From positions 248,001-312,000 of the forward strand of contig JAJNNY010000023.1 of assembly GCA_022453515.1 (NCBI GenBank): DNA of 64,000 bases. Reading direction: 5' to 3'. The stretch is from Astrocystis sublimbata (lineage: Eukaryota > Ascomycota > Sordariomycetes > Xylariales > Xylariaceae). The first letter of the stretch is position 1; every line of letters starts with the position of its first letter. The notes under the pieces were generated by a model, which saw nothing but the letters and a program-made list of their open reading frames with translations, was not told the origin of the DNA and did no database searches. Made by a program: the position numbers and the translations under genes. This document shows positions 57,184 through 64,000 of the stretch, one piece after another.

Positions 57184-60100
57184 CCTTTATGTAAGATTTT
57201 CTTACCGTTCTTCAAACGTGTGCTTGGTTTTGTTTAGAAATGGCTGTGACGAAGAAGCCGCCCTCAGAATCTGACTTATGTAGACTAGTTAGCTGTGAGT
57301 AATAGCAGAAGAGTGGTGATTCCCAAGTTCTAAACCAAGCCTTATCCTAGCTGATGAGATACAGAGAAAGGATGGCAAGTAACCAGTCTTTTGGGAGCGA
57401 GAAGTTCTCATGTTAGCGATTGGCAGGGGTCATGCACACATATTGCACATTTATACTCTCCAACCAGGACTGACGGCTAGGCGCCTACCGTAAAACAGCT
57501 GTAATTAGATACGAAAGCCACCGCCACGTCGTGACGGGAGGTGGGATTGAACACCGAGTATCAGACGGCAACGAGACCGCCTGCAGATAGAAAAGCCGAG
57601 TCTCGGATGGGTGCATTACTCGTAGGTTCACACGTCGGGGGGACAGTATCAACATGACAAACGCGGTGTTGAGCACAACGATACTGACTGCAAATTTCCT
57701 CTCGGATGCCGAGACATTCGGCAGAAGCAGACAGAGCGAAGCAACTGCTGGATGAGCCATAGTTGGCAATATTCAACCAGCACTGACCTGCAGTACATTG
57801 CAATGATGACCAACTGCAGAGGTCTTGGTTGTATATCCGTATCCCAAGCTGTCGCGGCTTACCGTTCGTAACGATCGAATGGCCGACGGGAGCCCCTCCT
57901 CGTCGGATCATTTGCCAACATACCTGCAGCCACACCGATATATCGTGGAATTCTTCATTTAGTTGACCGTGCCGTGTACTGATTCATTGCGTTCATCCCT
58001 ACACGCCGCCTGGGTGAGTGCTGCTCCCATGGCCTACCATGAGGATAAGTAGAAAATAAAGTTGAGGCTCATATGTCCAGCTGAATTCTCGAACGAGCTC
58101 ATGGTGCTGTTCTTATCTTTGCGGAAGAGAGGTGAGGCCGAGTCTGCGACTCTGGCATGAAGTGTGCTGAGAAACCGACCAACAACACCAATGATACCAA
58201 TAAAAAATAGTCAATTATAGTATGAGCTGATCAGCCGCTCAAATGGGAAGTTGACACGAGGCTTCTGATGCGCACTAGTAGGTAGGTAGTTAAAATGAGT
58301 TGTGTGCCTGGAACTTTGCTTGCTGGTTAAAGATCTATTGTATTTTGCAATTTGGAGGCATCTAAATTTCACCCTACGAGCCTCGCGTGCCACTAAGCAG
58401 CATATCGATTCGTTTTAGAAACGGTTTCATTGCATGGTCAAGGCAGAACTCAAAGGCTGGCTGGGAATATTACCTAGTACTTACCTAAAGTAGCAAATCG
58501 TAGTTCTTTACAGCCTAAGATGAGTAGATCACCAGCAGCACAAGGATGCACTAAGCCGAAGTTGGTCGTGCGCATAAGAAAAAGACACAGGGGTAGCCGG
58601 AAACCTTGAACGCTCTACCGTGACCGAAACAGTGTACATATCTACAGTGCTGTCCTCATATACCTACATGTACTAGGTAGGTAGGTACTTAGGTAAAGTA
58701 AACGTGCCTGAAGATCTCCCATCCAGTGTCGAGTGCTGAATTTGTGGCACGTCGAAAGTCAGGAGCAGACCAACAGTTTCCAAAGGACAGGTCTCTCTCA
58801 GACGGAACGCCATTAATTCTCAGAACTGTCGCAGCGAGTACGAGTAGAGGTTTCTTCAATTGACATGCAGTGTGGCGCGGTTAACCACATTAATTGCGAT
58901 TTGCGTGATGAGGTCATGATGCAGCTGATCTGGCGAGTCTGGCACGCTGGAACAGGTATTGTGTGTGTTGGTATGTGCTGTCTGGAGACTACCGAGTCGA
59001 CCTAGTACCTAGATACTTCCTTACCTCGAACAACGCATTACGCAGGGAGGCAAGGCAACTTGAAGTGGGAGATGTTTCATACTCCAACACGACAAAAGAT
59101 ATCAAAATGTTTGTACTTGGGTACCTGGGTAGGCTGTGCTGTGAGGAGGTACTATGTATGTTTTTAATTCCATATGCTTAGAAGACTTCCAATGCTCGGC
59201 GTCTCTACCCAGTGCCCAGTGCCCAGTGCCCAGTGCCCAGGCTGTTGGGGCTGTGCAGGCAGGCAAGGACATAAAGAGACGTCGGGTGCCAGGCGCCGTG
59301 ATGCAGCCAATGGCAGGCTTGCATGGACAGCTGAGCCCCTATTTTGCGACGGGCTCTACGGGCTCTGTCGCGGGTGGATCTGCCTCTACCTAGGTACATC
59401 GTCTTTGCCGTACTCCGTCAGTGACGAGCGACAAGTGACATTGGTCGCAAGTTCGCAACTTGGAAATTGTCATTCCCAGATAGCTACATCGTCTCCACTC
59501 TCCACTGCGGCGGGCATCCTCGCTCGACCACTCAGGACGTTAGCGGGCAGTAAGTAGAGCACTAAGGCGTGTCTAGCAGGATGCCCAGAGCCTGCCCAGC
59601 GCCCTCGCCCAGGTGGCATCTGCCCTCCTGCACGGGAATCTAGGCGGTTACCTGGGTAGGTACACACCTGGTCCCCTGGCTACTAGGTACTGTCCTGTCA
59701 TCCTGTCGCTGTCCCCAGGCACTGCCCGGCGCCCATCACTGCCCACCTCGACCAAGTATCTAACTATCTTTCCTGCCACTCGAGCCACTAACCGTCTCGA
59801 CCGTCTCGCCAGTCTGTCCCTCTGTCTCCCTCCCACCTGAGTCGCTCATTCATCGAACTTGTTGGACTTGGCGATCGGCCTCTCTCCCAGCCGGTTCCCT
59901 GGGCACTGTACTTACTTGCATTGCTTGCGTTCATCAGCCAGGTCTCGCGATCGGGACACTCCTCGACCACGCTCCATCCTCCAGACACTCGCTTTTCCTC
60001 GACCGATAGATACCACACCACACCATCCCACACACCGCACACCGCACCACGAGATCCACGACTTTGGTGTTTGTCGTTTCCACGGCCATCCGAATCCAAA

Positions 60101-60427
60101 ACCAGCGTGTAGTACTGTACGAGTGCACTACACTGCGTACGTACGTACCAACCTCACTCCGTCGGTGAATCGGCCCTCGTCCTGGTCGACCTGGGTACTC
60201 TAGCGTGCCCACCCTCCACGCTTGCCTCGCTCCATCAATCCAAGCTGACGCCTGGCCAGTTTCCTCCTACTCCTCGTCACGTCGTCCATCCACGTCTTCC
60301 CACATTGATGACACCCTCAGCTGCGTAAAGGGTCGTCCATTCTTTATTTGCTTTCTCACCCGAAAGCGTCGCCGAGGACACCAGCTCGCATTGCCATTCT
60401 AGACCGAATCCCAGCTCGCCCAACACG
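57184..60427. other. Intergenic DNA before the Dfg5/Dcw1-type gene
   Basis: About 3.2 kb. A Cys-rich open stretch on the minus strand (57561-57935) and an overlapping hydrophobic one (57485-57769) have no recognised family or sure start. ACCT/AGGT motifs occur at 58280, 58660-58695, 59115, 59385 and 59640-59665. A CCCAGTG minisatellite is at 59208-59235. The final 700 bases are C/T-rich, typical of a fungal promoter and leader. Confidence 0.5.
59208..59241. repeat. Minisatellite, four copies of CCCAGTG
   Basis: Four exact 7-bp units at 59208-59235 and a partial fifth (CCCAGG). The 7-bp unit length is shared with the GGTCTAC array, but the sequence is different. Confidence 0.85.
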
Positions 60428-62072
60428 ATGGTGAGGTTACCGGCTACGGCGCTGGCCGCATGCGGTCTTCTTGCCCGGAGAGTCTTGGGTGCTCTCGAGG
60501 TGAACTTGGATGACCAAGGTTCGTGCCCATCCCTTCGACCCCTTCGACCCCGGCGGCGTCTCGGCGCAGTCTCGCGTTTCTTCTTTCTAGTCGTCGCATC
60601 TCTAACCGCCCCATGACGTTGTAGAGTCCATCAAGGCCGCCGCCGCACTCGTCGCCGAGGATATGCTTACCTTCTACCACGGCGATGAACCCGGCTGGGT
60701 CCCGGGTATTCTGCCCGGCCCTCCTCCAGATGGCGACTACTACTGGTGGCAGGGCGGTGCCATGTGGGGTGCCTTGTTAGATTATCGTCACACGATGGGT
60801 GTAAAGAAGTACGACGACCTCATAAAGACGGCCATGCTTTTCCAAGTTGGCGACGATAAAGATTACATGCCCGCCAACTGGAGCGCATCTATGGGTAACG
60901 ACGACCAAGCCTTCTGGGCATTTTCCGGGCTTCTCGCCGCTGAAACGGGATTTACCGACCCGCCGAAAGAAGAGCCACAATGGTTGGCACTAGCACAGGC
61001 CGTCTTCAACGAGCAGACACACATCGACAGACGTGTTGAGGGCGGAAACTGTGACTGGGGTCTCAGGTGGCAGGTCTACAGAACCAACAACGGGTTTGAC
61101 TACATCAATAGTACGCACCACCCTGCTTAACCGCCACACTGTTGAGTCCCCATATTGACTGCAATATCTAGCTATTGCCAACGCCTGCTACTTCAACATG
61201 GGTGCCCGGCTTCGACGTTACACAGGTAACGAGACCTATGGTGATTTGGCCGAAAAGACTTGGGACTTGCTCACCCGACTGAACTACATCAACGATGAAT
61301 ATGACGTTTACGACGGCGCACATATACCCGACGATTGCAAATCAATCAACAAGGCTCAATTCTCGTACAATGCTGCCATGTTGCTTCAGGGAGCTGCCTT
61401 CATGTACAATGCTGTAAGTTTTATTCCATGTTCCTCGTTGGCTTTAGAGCGGCACTGCATCTTTACAAGAGCGTCGATTCCTAGTGCTGACCTCGCGTGA
61501 TGCAATAGACCGAGGGCAACAAGACCTGGGAAGACCGTGCGAAAGGCATGGCCAATGGTATCAAGCGTGTGTTTTTTGCTCAGAAGGGCGTCGCCTACGA
61601 ACCCTCTTGTGAGCCATCGATGGGAGGCTGCAATACAGATATGAAGATGTACAGAGGTTTCATGCACCGCTGGATGGCCAACTCGATCCAATTGGCCCCT
61701 TTCCTATACGACATGCTCATGCCTACACTGAAAACCTCGGCAGCGGCTGGTGTCAAGCAGTGTACGGGCGGCGACAATGGACGCATGTGTGGCTTCCACT
61801 GGACATCTGGAAAATATGACGGAGATATGAGCGTCAGTCTTCAGATGAACGTCCTCGGTGCATTGACGGCCCTTATTATGCCTGGGGCTGAGCCCCCACT
61901 AACCAATATGACCGGTGGTACATCACAAGGTGACCCTAATGCCGGTCGCGAAGACACGCCTCTAAAGACTTTCCCCCCTATAACTACCGGCGACAAGGCA
62001 GGCGCAAGTATCTTGACGATCTTGATCATCACGGGTGCGCTCTCAGCATTCGCCTGGATGAGCTTGGATTGA
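60428..62072 (+). CDS. DFG5: GPI-anchored GH76 protein, Dfg5/Dcw1 family
   Basis: Cell-surface GH76 alpha-1,6-mannanase-like protein needed to link GPI proteins to wall glucan. Exons 60428-60518, 60625-61110, 61172-61413 and 61509-62072 join in frame (introns 106, 61 and 95 nt) to give 460 residues. A signal peptide (about 1-21, ALAACGLLARRVLGA) is followed by the mature start LEVNLDDQESIKAAAALVAEDM. GH76 landmarks are YYWWQGGAMWGALLDYRH, the acidic pair in GNDDQAFW, GGNCDWGLRWQV and AFMYNATEGN. Late Cys residues (SCEPSMGGCN, QCTGGDNGRMCGFHW) fit the family. The C-terminus has a hydrophobic tail (ILTILIITGALSAFAW) after a small-residue region (TTGDKAGA), the pattern for GPI attachment. Filamentous fungi carry several paralogues, so DFG5 and DCW1 cannot be told apart here. 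Confidence 0.93.
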
Positions 62073-62979
62073 ACTGCGTAACTTTAGGCAGCCGATAGGC
62101 GGGCCAAACAACTACATAAGGAAAGAATATGTACCTACCAAACGAAGTTTCCTGTCAGGGGTAGATGAGCAGCTGAACCTCACCGTGCATGGCTTTGCAC
62201 ACTGCGGGCAGGTTTTCCCTGCCCTTGAGGTCCAGATGAGAAAGGTGGAGGAAAGCTTCCGAACACATCTTGCGTGCCATGCACGTTTTAAATTCTCATC
62301 TGCAGCCGGCCGCGTCCGGGGATAGGGATGTAAAGGATCATATGGCGTTTGTGCTTAACTTTTAATTTTTGAACTGAAATAACCAGGAGTGTATACAAGT
62401 CTTTGGACGGCCCCGTACTTCACAACATGTGGTAGAATATAGAGTGAGATGAATATCTATCTAGGTATGTAGGTAGAGATCCCTTATGTCGGACTCGAAT
62501 ATTTTTCGTACCTGCTGAAACATTCGTCATCTCGCTAGCTGTCCACTGTTTGTGCCCAATTAAAGTTACTGGGTCCCGTCAGCTAAGTGCGACGCATGAT
62601 TACTTCTGTGTTTCTCAACATCCACACCAATTGGATTTCCCTCCTTGGGAACGCGCTGCGAGAATACGACTTTGAATGCCCATGTTGTGTGCCTTGGAAG
62701 GTGTCTTCCAGTATGCCTATATCGAGAGTTGCAAACAACTGAGAACAGCCTTTGATCTGAGAGCTTCCAGGCAACGATGCGGGGAATGCAGATGGGGAAG
62801 GTGATGGAGAAGGTGATGGGGAAGGAGACGGAGACGACGACGGGGAGCGGGAGTGGGATTTATCACCAAGACTAAAGCGGGCACCCAATGCTCCATGCCT
62901 TAGGTCAGAACAGTTCGAACTGTCTGGAGGAAGACTGGGAAAAATAGGTGAATCCCAAAATACTCGCAAGCGACTCGAA
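62073..62979. other. Intergenic DNA upstream of the MetE-like gene
   Basis: Includes a purine-rich imperfect repeat of GGTGATGGAGAA-like units at about 62797-62860. It gives a Ser-Pro repeat in a minus-strand open frame (62583-63176), which is a shadow crossing the MetE-like first exon. No gene is seen. Confidence 0.55.
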
Positions 62980-64000
62980 ATGGCACCTCCATTCAGACAC
63001 GACCACATCGGCAGTCTCTTGAGACCTACAAAGCTCCTCGAGGCACGAGCAAGTCTGTCATCCGCGTCCGAAATGTACTCACTAGCGATCCCCGAATCTG
63101 TCAAGACGGCCGAGCGCGAAGCCGTCCGAAAGGTCGTATGTAGTTCGCTGGAGTCATTTATTCCCGTTTCTGGCAAGTCTCAAGATCAAGAGCCTAAGTT
63201 ACCCTAATCCGTAACTGTACTCCCGAGACATCTGCAAACCCCCGTTTCACGAGCAATTTCTTTACTCAAACAGGCAATGACTGACTCCAGCGGTATAGGT
63301 GCAGGTGCAATTGCAGGAAGGTATTCGCCCCATCACGGACGGCGAGTTCGCAAGACACATCTACTACGGCGGGTTCTTCGAGAAACTGGTGGGCTTTGAG
63401 GCGCGCCCGACACTGCCGATCCCGGATGCCTTTCGCACCGACTTCCCCACGACGACCAAGCTCGCGCAGATGGGTGCCGTATGTATTCCTTGGAGTCATT
63501 TGTACCCCCTTCTGGCAGTTCTGTGGGCATAAACTACCCTGGCAGGTCTATGCTACCGATACACCTGCGTTGCCCCGTATCATGGGCAAATATTCTCAAA
63601 GTAAAAGGCAGTTACTAACTTCAGCCGGTTGAAGACGACCCGTGCCGCCGTTGTCTGTACGGGCAAGATCGGCTACGCGGAGTCGCCCTACTTGGCCGAG
63701 TGGCTGTCGCTGCGGGAGAACCTGCCACAAGACCTCTGGGGCGCCGCGAAGCTCACGGTCCCAGCGCCGACGTACCAGCACATACAACTGAAGCCGTGGA
63801 CGGCGTTCACGGCGGAGTCGGGGTACGCCTCGGACGAGGAGTACCTAGACGATATCGCAAAGTGCTATGCGGCGGAGCTCAAAACATTGTACGATGCCGG
63901 CTTGCGCAATATCCAGGTCGATGACCCGCATCTCACGTACTTCGCATCCTCTGCGTTCCTCAATGGGTGCAAGAAGGATGGCACGGACACTGATGCGCTC
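62980..64000 (+). CDS. MetE-like cobalamin-independent methionine synthase C-terminal domain protein, 3' end beyond the window
   Basis: Relative of the zinc-dependent catalytic domain of vitamin B12-independent methionine synthase (the single-domain YxjG/YxjH-like type), a TIM barrel that moves methyl groups to thiols; its substrate is unknown. The first exon is 62980-63135, the second 63299-63478, the third begins at 63635 and is cut by the window end at 64000. Motifs: FRHDHIGSLLRP at the start, IRPITDGEFARHIYYGGFFE in exon 2, then TGKIGYAESPYL, LTVPAPTYQHIQLKP and IQVDDPHLTYFA in exon 3, all as expected of this family. All three exons are in phase 0. Both introns are long for this window (163 and 156 nt) and resemble each other. 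Confidence 0.88.
63136..63298 (+). repeat. Intron 1 of the MetE-like gene, homologous to intron 2
   Basis: Begins gtatgta, carries tggagtcattt at 63149-63159 and ttctggca at 63168-63175, and near its end AGGCAATGACTGACTCCAG at 63272-63290. Intron 2 has matching blocks in the same order. The acceptor is placed at 63298 (tatag) because earlier AGs would put a TAG in frame. Confidence 0.8.
63479..63634 (+). repeat. Intron 2 of the MetE-like gene, homologous to intron 1
   Basis: Begins gtatgta, carries tggagtcattt at 63491-63501 and ttctggca at 63510-63517, and AGGCAGTTACTAACTTCAG at 63606-63624 (15 of 19 bases as in intron 1). The acceptor is placed at 63634 (gttgaag) to keep phase 0. An earlier AG at 63624 would shift the frame. 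Confidence 0.8.

Noticed and set aside
57530..57575. Possible tRNA T arm on the minus strand (TTCAATCC)
   Set aside because: The 5-bp stem does not form and no other arm could be found.
63299..63532. Reading through the MetE-like intron 2 as exon
   Set aside because: It meets a stop after a non-family tail (AVCIPWSHLY) and leaves the conserved TGKI region out of frame.
1..64000. CRISPR array, rRNA genes, telomere repeats or a biosynthetic gene cluster
   Set aside because: None was seen. The only arrays are short micro- and minisatellites without unique spacers, and the enzymes present are unrelated housekeeping types.

Overview
This window is nuclear DNA of a filamentous ascomycete, most likely a Sordariomycete. 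The reasons are short GT-AG introns (about 45-150 nt) with CTAAC/CTGAC branch sites, a fungal ribosome-associated Hsp70 (Ssb), a sterol-sensing HMG-CoA reductase, a GPI-anchored Dfg5/Dcw1 family protein, a fungal GT2 glycosyltransferase and a Fot1/pogo-type transposon carrying point stops of the kind left by repeat-induced point mutation (RIP). All gene models were built by hand from reading frames, splice motifs and remembered family motifs. No search was run.

Layout. 1.4-25.1 kb is ordinary and fairly gene-dense: Ssb Hsp70 (+), an MDR oxidoreductase (+), HMG-CoA reductase (-), nicotinamidase (-), an HSL-type alpha/beta hydrolase (-), type II 3-dehydroquinase (+), a predicted mitochondrial protein of unknown function (-), an intron-bearing tRNA-Leu(UAA) (+), a Vps3844/DUF3844-type membrane protein (+), and an Ntr2-like splicing protein (-) head-to-head with SmG (+). 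From 25.1 to 51.3 kb only one convincing gene is seen, the GT2 glycosyltransferase at 36.5-38.3 kb. It sits between stretches of about 11 and 13 kb without a supportable gene. At 51.3 kb is a Ser/Thr-rich protein of unknown function (+). At 54.3-57.2 kb is an accessory pocket: a complete but inactivated Fot1-like element and a broken ankyrin-repeat gene. From 60.4 kb genes resume with a GH76 Dfg5/Dcw1 protein (+) and the 5' part of a MetE-like methyltransferase (+) that runs off the window.

The genes are mostly housekeeping and do not form one pathway or cluster. The clearest functional pairing is the divergent Ntr2-like/SmG pair, two pre-mRNA splicing components sharing about 0.5 kb of upstream DNA.

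The most unusual signals are: (i) two introns of the MetE-like gene that are homologous to each other along their length, as expected for intron copying (introner-like elements); (ii) a palindromic ACCT/AGGT motif, (TACC)TACCTAGGTA(GGTA), scattered through almost all intergenic DNA and absent from the coding exons I read; (iii) a transposon with seven in-frame stops and no frameshift, and an extra 17-bp repeat unit in only one terminal repeat; (iv) a probable GC-AG intron in the GT2 gene.
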